The position numbers were made by a program, and so were the translations under genes. Source: CAYOSF01 sp964406605 (GTDB lineage: Bacteria; Chloroflexota; Dehalococcoidia; DSTF01; RBG-16-68-14). Taken from it: DNA of 64,000 nt. The DNA is taken from positions 62,001 to 126,000 of the forward strand of contig CAYOSF010000011.1 in assembly GCA_964406605.1 (NCBI GenBank), read 5' to 3'. Within the stretch, counting starts at the first letter, position 1; the number at the start of each line of letters is the position of its first letter. Positions 17,289-26,566 of the stretch are shown piece by piece. The notes beneath the pieces were generated by a model. That model was not told the origin of the DNA, did not search any database, and was given only the letters and a program-made list of their open reading frames with translations.

Positions 17289-18719
17289 TTAGCCGGCCTC
17301 CGGCGACAGGAGGTAGAGCGGGTTCGTCATTGCGTGAACTACCTCGCCTCGCTCAGGACGGCCGCGGAAACCCACCGCCTCGGCGCGCACGTAGCCCGGC
17401 TCCTCCAGCGGCGCCTCGAACTCCAGCGACGTCTCCTCCCGCTCCGCGACAGCTTCCTGCCACAGGTCGCCGTTGCGTATCAAACGCAGCTTCTTCTCCG
17501 CCGGCCCGCGGTATCGCAGGAGGAAGCGCACTGGCGTTCCGAGCGGCGCCCGGACAGCATCGCCCATCAGGTACGAGCGGTCCGAGCAGGTCGCGGTAAG
17601 CTCCAAGAACGGCCCGGTGGGGTCTTCAGAGATGAAGACGTGACCGGCGCGTATGGCGCCGAGGATACCTTCCTCCGCCAATGGGCCTTCGACGTAGACG
17701 CGGGTGCAGGGGTTGCCTACCGGCCACGGCTGAATCTCTTTTGCAGGAGGGATGGAGTGACAATCGCTGCCACCTACGCCCACCAGCCGGCGACCGGCTC
17801 TGAGGCGTTGCTCCCAGAAGTCGAGGGACTCCGTATTGAAGAAGCGCCACGCCCCCTGCCAGACCTCCGTCACCTGGAAATCCTCCACTCCGGCGAACTC
17901 CCATGGGTAGCCGCGCTTGGGGTGGTTCACGGAGAAGATGCCGCCCTGCTCCTCGACGAAATTCAGGGTCCGCTGCATCGCCGCGTCGTTTGTGGCACGA
18001 AAGTCCACCCAGCGGCCCAGGCCCCAGACGTTGGCATGACCCCACGCGGTGGTGACCTCCTCGCCGGGGATGAGCAGCACGCCGTCCCGGGGCCGGGCGG
18101 CGATCTCCTCGAAATGAGCGATGGTGTTGTGGTCGGTGATCGCCAGAAAGTCGAGACCCTGGCGTGCCGCCTCGGCGGCGCACTCGTCTATCGTGTTGAA
18201 GCCGTCGCTGTGCACGCTATGGCAGTGCAGATCTCCGGCGTACCAGCGCCCCGTTCCCCCGCGAGAGGCCGAGCGGTGCGGGTCTGCTGGCGCCGCTTGC
18301 GCTTCCCTAGTGGTCTCGCGTGCCTCGGTCCCGCTCGCCTCGGGGTCGATGTCGAGGCTGAGCTCCACCCAGTACCGGCACCGGTCGCTGTGCCGCAGCG
18401 GACAGCCGAGGAGCAGGTGCCAGAGCCCCTGGCCGAGGGGCCCACGGACGTAGCCGGGCGTGGCGTCCTGCGCGCTGATAAAGAAGACGCTGCGAGCGCT
18501 TCCAGTCCAGCCTCGGAAGCCGCCCGCCAAGAATTCCGTGCCCCGCTCATCGAAGACGCCCATGTCCACCACATCGTTCGCTTCCTCTTCGGCTCGCTCA
18601 AAGTGGTATGAGACCTCGAGCCGGGTGGCCCCGGCCGGCACTTCAAAGGGCAGGTACCGAAAGGGCAGGTCCACATCGTCGTGCAGGAAGGTGCCCTGGA
18701 ACGAGAGCTTCTGGCGCAT
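17289..18719 (-). CDS. CehA/McbA-type PHP-domain metallohydrolase
   Basis: A 476-residue enzyme with an N-terminal beta-sandwich domain (residues 1-135) and a PHP phosphoesterase-like domain from about 165. Metal-binding motifs DLHCHSVHSDG, ITDHNT, and GGSDCHS are present. This arrangement is that of CehA/McbA proteins, described for carbaryl hydrolysis and present near sugar-phosphodiesterase and phosphonate genes. No signal peptide is evident. It is the first gene of the pair with the GH38 mannosidase, so a phosphorylated or acylated glycan is a plausible substrate. Confidence 0.85.
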   Translation of the reverse strand: MRQKLSFQGTFLHDDVDLPFRYLPFEVPAGATRLEVSYHFERAEEEANDVVDMGVFDERGTEFLAGGFRGWTGSARSVFFISAQDATPGYVRGPLGQGLWHLLLGCPLRHSDRCRYWVELSLDIDPEASGTEARETTREAQAAPADPHRSASRGGTGRWYAGDLHCHSVHSDGFNTIDECAAEAARQGLDFLAITDHNTIAHFEEIAARPRDGVLLIPGEEVTTAWGHANVWGLGRWVDFRATNDAAMQRTLNFVEEQGGIFSVNHPKRGYPWEFAGVEDFQVTEVWQGAWRFFNTESLDFWEQRLRAGRRLVGVGGSDCHSIPPAKEIQPWPVGNPCTRVYVEGPLAEEGILGAIRAGHVFISEDPTGPFLELTATCSDRSYLMGDAVRAPLGTPVRFLLRYRGPAEKKLRLIRNGDLWQEAVAEREETSLEFEAPLEEPGYVRAEAVGFRGRPERGEVVHAMTNPLYLLSPEAG

Positions 18720-18914
18720 CGGCTAGGCGATCAACTCCGGGCCGTGCGGCGAGGCGGTCTCACCGCTGCTGCGACTGGGTGGAAGCAGGATTTCATCGTT
18801 GATGACGCGCACGGCAGACGTAGGGTAGTATACAGGAACCGCGGCTGCAGGCGAGAGCTCAACGTGGAGCATCCGAGAACGCGTTCGCCACAGCGGAGGC
18901 CAGGACTTGCGCCG

Positions 18915-19802
18915 ATGATCGGTTCCCTCCGTCCCGGTGACGACTTGCCGCTTCGCAGCGTCATCGCGCGCAACACGGCGGCGGACGAGGCAGGCTCAAT
19001 CCACGACGACGAGTACGCCGCCCGCGTGGGCTACCAGGGCGGCCTTGTGCCCGGCGTGACGCTGTTGGCTTATCTCACGACCTCGCTCGTCGAGGCCTTC
19101 GGGGAAGCGTGGCCCCAGCGGGGCCGTCTGCGGGCTCGCTTCCTGCGGCCGGCATACGACGGTGAGACGATCACCGTGCGTGCGAGCGTGGTCCGGAGCG
19201 AGGATCGAGGCCGCGGCGCGGACGTCACGGTGGAGTGCCGCCTGGAGCGCCCGGACGGAGCTACCTGCGTGGAGGCGGAAGCGGTCTGCCTCGTGGGGGA
19301 AGCGGCGCGGCGGCGCGCTGCGCCGCCGGTGGCGGAACCGCCACGCAGCTCGCCTCCCGGCGAGCTGCCGCCGCTAAGTCCCGAGACCGTGGTACCCGGC
19401 AAGGAGCTCGTTCCCTTCACCTACCAGCTGTCGCGGGACGAGGCGCTTGCGTGGGCCGAGCAGGCGAACGACGAGCACCTATGGTATCGAACAGCTTCGA
19501 CCTTTGGGCAGCCCATCGCTCAGCCCGCCATCTTCGCCCGAGACCCGATCCGCCTGCTGCGCCACAACTTCGCGCGCAAAGCGACCATCCACGCTGCCAC
19601 CGACCTCGAGTACCGAAACGTCGGTTGGGCCGACCGAGAGTATACGGTGTACGGCCGCGTAGCCGAGGTCTACGAACGAAAGGGGAATTCCTACGCCGTG
19701 CTGGACACGATGACGGTGGATGAGGGCGGCAGGGAGATCGTGCGTAACCGACACACATCTCTGTTCCGCCTCAGAAGCGAAGCGCAAACGGAGTCGGGCT
19801 GA
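18915..19802 (+). CDS. Double hot-dog (MaoC-like) protein
   Basis: A 295-residue soluble protein with two hot-dog repeats. The first (residues 1-135) has HDDEYAARVGYQGGLVPGVTL, the MaoC-type hydratase motif (D-x4-H of R-hydratases replaced by an AxxxGYxGGLxPG form). The second (165-295) starts FTYQLSRDEALAWAEQ and has the thioesterase-like NVGWADREYTVYGRV core. Candidate for an acyl-CoA or acyl-ester hydratase/dehydratase. The ATG chosen fits the start of the first hot-dog; the frame is open upstream through sequence with no family likeness. It is divergent from the PHP gene. Confidence 0.72.
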   Translation: MIGSLRPGDDLPLRSVIARNTAADEAGSIHDDEYAARVGYQGGLVPGVTLLAYLTTSLVEAFGEAWPQRGRLRARFLRPAYDGETITVRASVVRSEDRGRGADVTVECRLERPDGATCVEAEAVCLVGEAARRRAAPPVAEPPRSSPPGELPPLSPETVVPGKELVPFTYQLSRDEALAWAEQANDEHLWYRTASTFGQPIAQPAIFARDPIRLLRHNFARKATIHAATDLEYRNVGWADREYTVYGRVAEVYERKGNSYAVLDTMTVDEGGREIVRNRHTSLFRLRSEAQTESG

Positions 19803-19808
19803 GACCGA

Positions 19809-20537
19809 TCATTCAGACACGGGCACCAGGTATTCCCCGCTGGCCCAGCCCAGATCCACCAGCCGCCACCAGGTGACGCCGTCGGCGTCGACGGGCCCTT
19901 CCGCCACAGCACCCCTGGTGCCGTCCATTCGACACCACGCTATTTCAGCCGAGAGGCTGGGCGCCTGGCGGAAGTTCAGGCAATCGCCGGCGCCAAAGAC
20001 CACCGCCTGCGAGCCGACGGCGATGTCGGACTCACCGAGCGGCGGCGCCTGGATGAACTCCACCGACCAGCTTCCGTCTTCGTGGCGGGTGATCACAGCC
20101 TCACCTATGCCCTCGCTCAAGGGCACTCCCAGGAGAAAGGTCACCAGCTCCTCGCTCCGGTAGAGCTCGAACGAACAGATGCCTGTCGGAGGCTCCTCGC
20201 CCGGCGCCAGGTCGCTGGGACACTCGCCGATGTGCTCCGAGTCCAGTTCGTCACGCACGAAGGCGGCCAGCGCTTCGTCCGGATCGTCGAAGCCGGCCGG
20301 GGTCCCCGTGGATATCGGGCTCTGCGACGGCGTTGCGCCTCTCGTGGGGCGCGCGGCCGGCGTCTCTCCCGATACGCCGGCGGATGCTGTCTGGGTCGCG
20401 GCCGCCGCCTCCGGTCGGGTACCATCGTCGTCACCATCGCCCCTCAGCACGAAGAACAGCACAACGCCGACAACGACTGCGCCGGCTACGAACGCCAGGG
20501 CGGCCACGTATCCTGGTCGCTCCCACCAGTTGGTCAT
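19809..20537 (-). CDS. Membrane-anchored protein with SH3-like C-terminal domain
   Basis: A 242-residue protein: a single helix (residues 9-31), a Thr/Ala/Pro linker to about 75, a helical segment with a Cys pair (GECPSDL, GICSFELY), and a C-terminal bacterial-SH3-like domain (CLNFRQAPSLSAEIAWC ... WWRLVDLGWASGEYLVP). Extracellular, function unknown, perhaps wall binding. The ATG at 20537 is 5 bases after GGAGGAG. It converges on the hot-dog gene with a 6-bp gap. Confidence 0.65.
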   Translation of the reverse strand: MTNWWERPGYVAALAFVAGAVVVGVVLFFVLRGDGDDDGTRPEAAAATQTASAGVSGETPAARPTRGATPSQSPISTGTPAGFDDPDEALAAFVRDELDSEHIGECPSDLAPGEEPPTGICSFELYRSEELVTFLLGVPLSEGIGEAVITRHEDGSWSVEFIQAPPLGESDIAVGSQAVVFGAGDCLNFRQAPSLSAEIAWCRMDGTRGAVAEGPVDADGVTWWRLVDLGWASGEYLVPVSE

Positions 20538-20655
20538 CACATCTCCTCCATCGCTGGTGAGCTAAGCTGCGGTGCTCTCGCCGCCCGAGTAGGGAACCAT
20601 GCATGTGGACATTGACTCTCCCCTGGGCGCCTGTCCGTGGCGCCGGTCCGGGCAC

Positions 20656-21903
20656 CTACTCGGACGAAGCCCGAGCCGCCTCTTCGACTGCGCGGCCCAG
20701 GCGGAGTATCGCCTCCGGGATCTCTCGCTCCTGGACGAAGCTGTAGGCAAGCCGCAGAGCGTGCTCGCCGCCGCCGTCGCGGTGGAATGCCTGACCGCTC
20801 ACAACCGCCACACCCAGACGCCGGGCCGCGTCCGCAAGGGCTTCCTGATCGACGGTCTCAGCCAGGTTGAGCCAGAGGAAGAACCCCCCTTGGGGCCGGT
20901 TCCAGCTTGCATACCGGCCGCAACGTTCGTCGAGCGCGGCCAGCATGGCGTCCCGCTTGCGGCGGTACACGTCATTGACCTTCGCCAGGTGAGGCTCCAA
21001 GAGACCGCTCGTCACGAACTCGAGCATAGTTCGCTGCAGCCAGGGGCTTACGCCCAGGTCGAAGCGCGTCTGCAACAGCGCCTCTACCACCGGCTGGTCT
21101 GCCAGCACCCAGCCGATCCGCAGGCCGGTCGCCACAGTCTTGCTGAACGTGCCCAGGTAGGCGGCGCCTTTGCCGCCGGCGAGGGCGAAGAGCGACGGCA
21201 GTCGCGCTTCGTCAGTCCGAATGTCCCCGTACGCGTCGTCCTCCGCGATGAGCACGCCGTGCCGCTGGCAGATCTCCACCACTTCCTGACGCCGTCTCAA
21301 CGTCATGGTGATGCCCGTCGGATTCTGGAAGTTGGGGGTGGTGTAGAGGAGCTTCACCCGACGCCCTTCCCCCTCGAGTCTCTGAATCGTATCGGCCAGG
21401 GCCTCGGGGATGAGGCCTTCTGAGTCCAAGGGAACGCCCACGACTTCGCCCAGGCAGTTCTCCATGGCGCCCACCCCACCGGGAAACGTAGGCGACTCGG
21501 CCAGTCCGACGTCGCCTTCATCCAGAAACGTTTCGCAAACGTTCACCAGCGCCCCGGAGATACCGTTGGTAATCGTGAAGTTGTCGGCCGTGAGCTGGAG
21601 ACCCTGCTGGCGGCCTGTGTGTTCCGCCAACCACTCGCGCAACCCCGGGTAGCCTTGGTGGCCGCCGTACCGGAGGGCATCAGGCCCCTCGCGGCGGAGC
21701 ACGCGGTTTGAGGTCTCGATCAGCTCCTCGATCGGCAGCGTATCGGGGTCGGGGATGCCGCCCGTGAGCGCAATCGGCGGTACCGGCGGCGGCTCCTGGG
21801 GGCGTGAGCCGGCGACCCAGTAGGCGCCGAAGCCTCCCCTGACGCGGCGGGACAGGCTCTTCTCAAGTTGGTCGGATTCCCAGTTCCCCCCGGAGGCGAT
21901 CAT
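20656..21903 (-). CDS. PLP-dependent aminotransferase, class I/II (LysN/MocR-like catalytic domain)
   Basis: A 415-residue fold-type I aminotransferase. Motifs: GGIPDPDTLP near residue 45, FTITNGISGAL, NPTG (TPNFQNPTGITM), EDDAYGDI, and the Schiff-base lysine in LGTFSKTVATGLRIGW. The pattern is that of 2-aminoadipate/valine-pyruvate type transaminases and of MocR regulators without their DNA-binding domain. The ATG at 21903 (MIASGGNWE) is chosen by comparison with family starts; the ribosome site is weak. Monocistronic. Confidence 0.87.
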   Translation of the reverse strand: MIASGGNWESDQLEKSLSRRVRGGFGAYWVAGSRPQEPPPVPPIALTGGIPDPDTLPIEELIETSNRVLRREGPDALRYGGHQGYPGLREWLAEHTGRQQGLQLTADNFTITNGISGALVNVCETFLDEGDVGLAESPTFPGGVGAMENCLGEVVGVPLDSEGLIPEALADTIQRLEGEGRRVKLLYTTPNFQNPTGITMTLRRRQEVVEICQRHGVLIAEDDAYGDIRTDEARLPSLFALAGGKGAAYLGTFSKTVATGLRIGWVLADQPVVEALLQTRFDLGVSPWLQRTMLEFVTSGLLEPHLAKVNDVYRRKRDAMLAALDERCGRYASWNRPQGGFFLWLNLAETVDQEALADAARRLGVAVVSGQAFHRDGGGEHALRLAYSFVQEREIPEAILRLGRAVEEAARASSE

Positions 21904-22061
21904 ATTGCTGGCATGATAGGACACGCACGCTCCTCTGTCGATGGCATTCTGCGCGCGGTTCGATGTTCGTGCCCTTCTGCGTGCGGACACGATGGCCCGC
22001 GGCCCATCATGATGGCTCGAAGTAGTCGCTCTGAGGGCAGAGAGGCGGGAGGCCTGACCGG

Positions 22062-23039
22062 CTACCGTTTCGCGCGCCGCGCGCGTGTCTGACGACGCTT
22101 GCCCCGGGGCCTCGCGCGCCCGGCGGCGGCCGTCTCCTCGGCGGCGCGCGCCAGCTCCTTGTAGGAGACGTGGCCGCTAAGACAACCCGCCAGCGCCCGC
22201 AGCGTCTTCTCCCTGGGATGCCGGACCCTTCCTCGCTCCAGGTCGATGACGTGGCGACGGTGGAGGCCGGCCGCGGCGCCGAGACCGGAGTAGCTGTAGC
22301 CGGCGGCCAGCCGGGCCTTCTGGAGCACTTTGCCGAACTTCGTGGCGGCCGGCTTCGGCTTGCGCCACGCCTTGCGGAACGAGACGCCGAATCTGGACGC
22401 GAGCTTGCTCACGTGCTTCTGGGACACGCCGAGCTCTTTCGCCGCCTCCTTCTGCGTCAGACCCTTCTCAGCCAGCACCTCAAGGCGCTCCCCCGTGATG
22501 GGCGGCCGGCCGGCCCAGGCGGCTTCGGCGAGTTTGTCGAAGGTGATGTGCCCTTCAAGGCATCTCGCAAGCGCCCGGAGGGTCTTCTCCCTCGGGCGCC
22601 GGACCTGTCCTCGCTCTATCGCCTTGATGTGCTCCCTGTGCAGGCCGGTCAGCGCGCCAAGCCTTCCATAGCTGCAGCCTGCTTCCAAACGCGCCGCCTG
22701 GAAGATCTTCCCGAACGGCGTCGTGGCTGGCCTCGGCCTGCTCCACACGGTAGCGAACGACAGATCGAACTCTGCCGCCAGCTTGCTCACCCGTTTCTGG
22801 GAGACTCCCAGCTCTCGGGCAGCTTCCGTCTGGGTAAGATGTTTCTTCGCCAGCGCTTCGAGTTGCGCCTTGGACACGTTCGGGTAGCACGGTCTGAAGT
22901 CCAGCCCCAGCTCGGCGACGAGCTGGCCGACCCTTTGCCGGGACACACCGAGCTCCCTGGCGGCCTCCGCCTGCGTCAGTCCCTTCCTCGCCAGATCGGG
23001 CAGTCTCTGCTTTGGTGTTGCGCGAACCGTGGCATTCAT
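22062..23039 (-). CDS. Multi-HTH protein built from an internal tandem duplication
   Basis: A 325-residue, strongly basic DNA-binding-type protein. It contains three resolvase/Psq-like HTH units sharing LTQxEAAxELGVSQKxVSKL (about residues 11-48, 58-95, 185-225) and two XRE/Cro-CI-type units (about 108-175 and 235-305; FGKxxQxARLxAGxSYxxLGxxxGLHRxH, then RxPREKTLRALAxCL). The order HTH-HTH-XRE-HTH-XRE shows that an HTH-XRE block was duplicated. The tail is Arg/Lys rich. No effector domain. The ATG at 23039 follows weak ribosome-site sequence. I know of no named family with this layout; it may be a regulator or a chromosome-organising protein. Confidence 0.7.
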   Translation of the reverse strand: MNATVRATPKQRLPDLARKGLTQAEAARELGVSRQRVGQLVAELGLDFRPCYPNVSKAQLEALAKKHLTQTEAARELGVSQKRVSKLAAEFDLSFATVWSRPRPATTPFGKIFQAARLEAGCSYGRLGALTGLHREHIKAIERGQVRRPREKTLRALARCLEGHITFDKLAEAAWAGRPPITGERLEVLAEKGLTQKEAAKELGVSQKHVSKLASRFGVSFRKAWRKPKPAATKFGKVLQKARLAAGYSYSGLGAAAGLHRRHVIDLERGRVRHPREKTLRALAGCLSGHVSYKELARAAEETAAAGRARPRGKRRQTRARRAKR

Positions 23040-23507
23040 TGGATTGCACCTCTCGGGCCCCGCCGCGGCCAGAGCACCTGCCCGCGCGCCGGGCTGCCAG
23101 TAGCCTGCACATTCGCCCGAACTCGCGGGTCCCATGGAGCGTGTGCGACCCCACGAGTCACACGCAAGCCGGTGATCTCATTGTACACACTCGTTTCGCC
23201 GAAGGCCATGGCGGTGCGAATCCGCAAACCACGGCGCAAGCCCGTCGTAAACCACCCGACGGCGCCCTGTTCGGGAGGTGATGGAGGAGGCGGGACCGCC
23301 CTGCTCGCGGGCCTGTCCACCGGGCGAGGCAAGGGCAGCATGGGCGGTTTGCGCCCCGTTCCAGCGGCGCTGATCCACCTGCAAGCGAATATGCGGCAGA
23401 GGAACAAGAGATGCCCCGCAAGGCAATACGTCAATGATCCGCCAAAGCGACGGAGTTGGACCCGGAAGGGGGTCTCGAGCCGCGCGGCGCGCCCCGGCCG
23501 GCGCTGC
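23040..23507. other. Non-coding interval
   Basis: About 470 bp between the multi-HTH gene and the alpha/beta hydrolase gene. Several short frames are open but none has family character. A minus-strand TACAAT at about 23179-23184 could be a weak -10 for the multi-HTH gene. Confidence 0.4.
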
Positions 23508-24497
23508 TCAGTTTGGAGATTCCACGGTCTGCGCCGGTTCCGGCGTGACCGGCTGGGCGTCCGGCTCCGGCGAGCGCAGGAACTCCAACACCGCCTGGTT
23601 GCAGGACTCGGGCTGCTCCTCGAGCGGCATGTGGCCGGCGCTGCGCACCGGCAGCAAACGCGCGCCAGGGATGCGCCGCGCCAGGTCCTGGCCGCGCTCG
23701 GGCGGCAACCAGCGGTCGTGCTCGCCCCAGAGGATCAGAGTCGGCTGGCGAATGCGCTCGGGGGCAAGAGGCTCATCGCGCCCGTGATGGGCGAAGAGCA
23801 GACCCAGCCCCCGCAGATGACCCTTCATTCGCGACGGGCGGAAGTACCCCTCCACCACCTCCGGGGTCAGGTGCGCCGGGTCGTGGACGGCCGAACGCAA
23901 CGAGAGGCGCCGGAACGCCGGTCGATGCAGCGTGAAGAGGGCGGCCAGAGGAAGGAAGTGCCGGAGGTACGTCGCGGGGCCGGTCCCGAGGCGCATCTCG
24001 CGGTCGCCCGCGCTGTCCACCAGCACCAGCCGCGATACCCGCTCGGGGTAGTTCAGGGCCAGGCGCATCGCGATTGCCCCTCCCATCGAGTGCCCGATCA
24101 CCGCAGCCCGTTCGATGCCGATCCGCTCCATGAAGCGCTCGACCAACGCTGCCTGCGCCGTCTGTGAGAAATCGCCGCCGCGCGGCCGCTCCGAGTAGCC
24201 GAACCCCTTCAGGTCGACGGCGACGACCCGGTAGTGCTGCGCGAGTTCCGGGATGGTGTAGCGAAAACTGAATGTGGAAGCGCTGAACCCGTGGATGAGG
24301 AGTACGGGCTCACCTCGTCCCGCTTCGACGTAGTGAATGCGGACACCTTCCACCTCCACGAACGTCCCCGGCGCCCCGGCCGATTCGGGGTCCAGGTCCT
24401 CGAACCGGCGAACGGCGTACCAGGCATAGGCAAACAGCCCGGCCAGGCCGATGCAGGGCAGGGCGGCGACCCGCAGCGCTCTTGGGAGTACGGTCAT
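23508..24497 (-). CDS. Membrane-anchored alpha/beta hydrolase
   Basis: A 329-residue alpha/beta-fold hydrolase. An N-terminal helix (residues 8-27) is followed by the catalytic domain: oxyanion segment LIHGFSAS, nucleophile elbow GHSMGG, Asp in ILWGEHDRW and His in SAGHMPLEEQP. These define an intact Ser-Asp-His triad. The lid region (residues about 190-240) is unassigned, so the ester, lactone or haloalkane specificity cannot be stated. Start is ATG; stands alone. Confidence 0.85.
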   Translation of the reverse strand: MTVLPRALRVAALPCIGLAGLFAYAWYAVRRFEDLDPESAGAPGTFVEVEGVRIHYVEAGRGEPVLLIHGFSASTFSFRYTIPELAQHYRVVAVDLKGFGYSERPRGGDFSQTAQAALVERFMERIGIERAAVIGHSMGGAIAMRLALNYPERVSRLVLVDSAGDREMRLGTGPATYLRHFLPLAALFTLHRPAFRRLSLRSAVHDPAHLTPEVVEGYFRPSRMKGHLRGLGLLFAHHGRDEPLAPERIRQPTLILWGEHDRWLPPERGQDLARRIPGARLLPVRSAGHMPLEEQPESCNQAVLEFLRSPEPDAQPVTPEPAQTVESPN

Positions 24498-24654
24498 TCC
24501 GGCACTATTCTAGCGCCCCGGAGCGGCCGCCGCACGACACACCGTGAGGGAGCCATGCCTTCGAGGGAACGGACCTGCATGTCTGAGCGAAGCGAAGGAT
24601 CGGGGGTGAGGGAGGGATGCCGCGTACGTCTGTTACCGAATTGTGGGCAATGAT

Positions 24655-25311
24655 CTAGACGCCGGCGCAGCGGCGGCGCAGCCAATCCACCAGTAGCTGG
24701 CGCAAGTCCTCGCGTCGCTGACGCAGGCTGTGCTTCGCTCCCTCCAGAATGACGATCTCCTTGGGCTCCTGGGCCCAGGAGTAGACCTGCTCCGAGCAAT
24801 ACGGTGGGAGGCGGCGGTCCTCCGCGCCGTGCACGAGCAACAGGGAAGCCGGCGACACGAGCCCGGCGCGCTGCGCCCCCGCCGTCTGGGTGCTGAGCGC
24901 CACGACGCCCGTGACTCCCGGGGATCTGGTGGCTGCTTCGATCACGACGGCGCCGCCGTATGAGTGCCCCACGAGCGAGATGCGTCCGGCTCCCTTCCGG
25001 CGCAGGAAGCGAATCCCGGCCAGCACGTCGAACACGCCTTCTCCCATGGGCCCCGGCGCCCGGAGAACGCGGAAGCTCAGGCGCAGCGCGGCGATGCCGT
25101 CGCGCGACAGGTCCTGCGCGATAGTCGGGTAGATCTGGCCGGCCGGACCGTCGAAGCCGCCGTCCGTGCCGCCCACCATGAGGACAGCGCCCGCGCCGCG
25201 CCGGCCCTTATGATAGAGACAGTGAACCGGCCCGCGCTCGGTTGGCAGCTCAATTGGCTCGCCATCAGCGCGCCGCTTCCGCGCCTTCGAGGGAGTCGCC
25301 GCGTCACTCAT
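24655..25311 (-). CDS. Alpha/beta hydrolase, dienelactone-hydrolase-like
   Basis: A 218-residue cytosolic hydrolase. The elbow GHSYGG (nucleophile Ser near 117), LLVHGAEDRRLPP (Asp) and EGAKHSLRQRRE (His) give a complete triad. The N-terminal segment VLMVGGTDGGFDGPAG replaces the usual HG oxyanion motif. Similar small proteins are annotated as dienelactone hydrolase-like; the substrate is unknown. The next 290 bp upstream hold no gene. Confidence 0.8.
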   Translation of the reverse strand: MSDAATPSKARKRRADGEPIELPTERGPVHCLYHKGRRGAGAVLMVGGTDGGFDGPAGQIYPTIAQDLSRDGIAALRLSFRVLRAPGPMGEGVFDVLAGIRFLRRKGAGRISLVGHSYGGAVVIEAATRSPGVTGVVALSTQTAGAQRAGLVSPASLLLVHGAEDRRLPPYCSEQVYSWAQEPKEIVILEGAKHSLRQRREDLRQLLVDWLRRRCAGV

Positions 25312-25604
25312 CCTGCCTGGATCATTCTAGCACCAGCGCGGGAATCCCGCCCTGCCGCATCGGTCAGCCCGGTGTGCGGGGCACGAGCGGCAATGTGCGG
25401 AGACGCACGACCGAGAGTTCATCTCGTACCCGCAGCCAGCGCCGGATCAGGAGTCCCGGGGCCCGCTCCGAGAATGACTACCGTAGATGCCCGCCCTTTG
25501 TTGGTCTTCTCCCCAGCGCAAGTGCCAGTTGGGTTCCTCTCCCACGTTGCGTGGAAGCCATGTCCAGACCTAGCACCCGATTTCCCTCAATGGATCAATC
25601 CCTG

Positions 25605-25871
25605 CTACGACGCACGGTCCTGTCCACCGCGCCGCCTCCCAAGCCTCTGACGCACCCAGACCGCTATCATCAGAAGGACTTCAAGGCCGGTGATGGCCGC
25701 TGGAATGCCCCACACCCAGACCGGGAAGGGAAGTACCGCAAAGAAGAGCGTCAAGCTGATCCCCACAATCAGACCGAACAGGAAAACTCGAGGCGTCTCC
25801 GTGAGCGTCCGGTCCACGTCACGGACATGATTCGTCACGGCAGTCGACAGAAGAGTGGTTATGCGGGTCAT
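25605..25871 (-). CDS. Small two-helix membrane protein
   Basis: An 88-residue protein with two hydrophobic segments (VFLFGLIVGISLTLFFAVLPF and the following WGIPAAITGLEVLLMIAV) and a basic C-terminus (RQRLGRRRGGQ). The ATG at 25871 has GGGGGAG just upstream; the frame extends further but only through low-complexity sequence. It is the last gene of the minus-strand array of small membrane-protein genes (25.6-29.4 kb). Function unknown. Confidence 0.55.
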   Translation of the reverse strand: MTRITTLLSTAVTNHVRDVDRTLTETPRVFLFGLIVGISLTLFFAVLPFPVWVWGIPAAITGLEVLLMIAVWVRQRLGRRRGGQDRAS

Positions 25872-25998
25872 GATCTCCCCCAACGCGTGATGCCTATGAC
25901 TGGCGCCTCCGCTAGTGTAAGCTGGCACCCCCGCATGAGCTCCCACCTCCGAGGTGATGGGGCCTTTCCTCATCCAAAGCGGGGGACTACACGACGCC

Positions 25999-26397
25999 CT
26001 ACGGGCCACTGCTCGGTGGCTCTGCAATCATGTCCTCCGTGACTACGAAGCGATAGTCGCGTTCCTTGAACTCCTCCCACGTGAGCTCCTCACGATACAG
26101 CACATTGTCTTGCACGTCGCGAATCACGACGACATCCTCCCACACCACCTCCGCGGTGAACCCGGTCTGACTGGAACCGGGAGGGAGTGTCCCGTCATAG
26201 TCGTCCAACCCATCTCCTAGGTAGAACTTCACCGTCTGGCTAGTCCCGTTGACGTAGGTCACGTCGTGGCCCGGATCGCATGCCACCGCGCCCACCAGCC
26301 ACATACACGCAAGGGTCAGCAAGACTGCTGGAACGCCAACACTAGTCCGCCAGGATTTCAAGGATGATTGAGTCGTGCACGCATTTGCCATAGTCAT
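25999..26397 (-). CDS. Small lipoprotein
   Basis: A 132-residue exported protein with a signal ending in lipobox VGAVAC (Cys about 40). The mature part (DPGHDVTYVNGTSQTVKFYLG ... EELTWEEFKERDYRFVV) looks like a small beta-rich domain binding or displaying a polar surface. The ATG at 26397 has GGGAG 5 bases upstream. It belongs to the same-strand array of small membrane-related genes. Family not recognised. Confidence 0.55.
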   Translation of the reverse strand: MTMANACTTQSSLKSWRTSVGVPAVLLTLACMWLVGAVACDPGHDVTYVNGTSQTVKFYLGDGLDDYDGTLPPGSSQTGFTAEVVWEDVVVIRDVQDNVLYREELTWEEFKERDYRFVVTEDMIAEPPSSGP

Positions 26398-26428
26398 CCA
26401 AGCTCCCGAGGCACAGGAGCAACGAAGC

Positions 26429-26557
26429 TCATGCGCTCTTACCGTGTGTGACCCAGGGCGTGTCACCCAGCAGCTCGCACTGGCGCTCGTGCCGCGGTAC
26501 CGAGCCCAGTACCACCAACGCGGCTCCCAGCCATGATGGCGCAGGATACAGTTTCAT
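26429..26557 (-). pseudogene. Truncated copy of the 28451-28852 membrane gene
   Basis: The first 18 codons (MKLYPAPSWLGAALVVLG) are identical at the protein level to the start of the gene at 28451-28852, and the ~60 bp upstream also match. After that the frame continues into unrelated sequence and stops after 42 codons. It is a remnant left by recombination between tandem copies. Confidence 0.7.
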
Positions 26558-26566
26558 GTGCCGACG

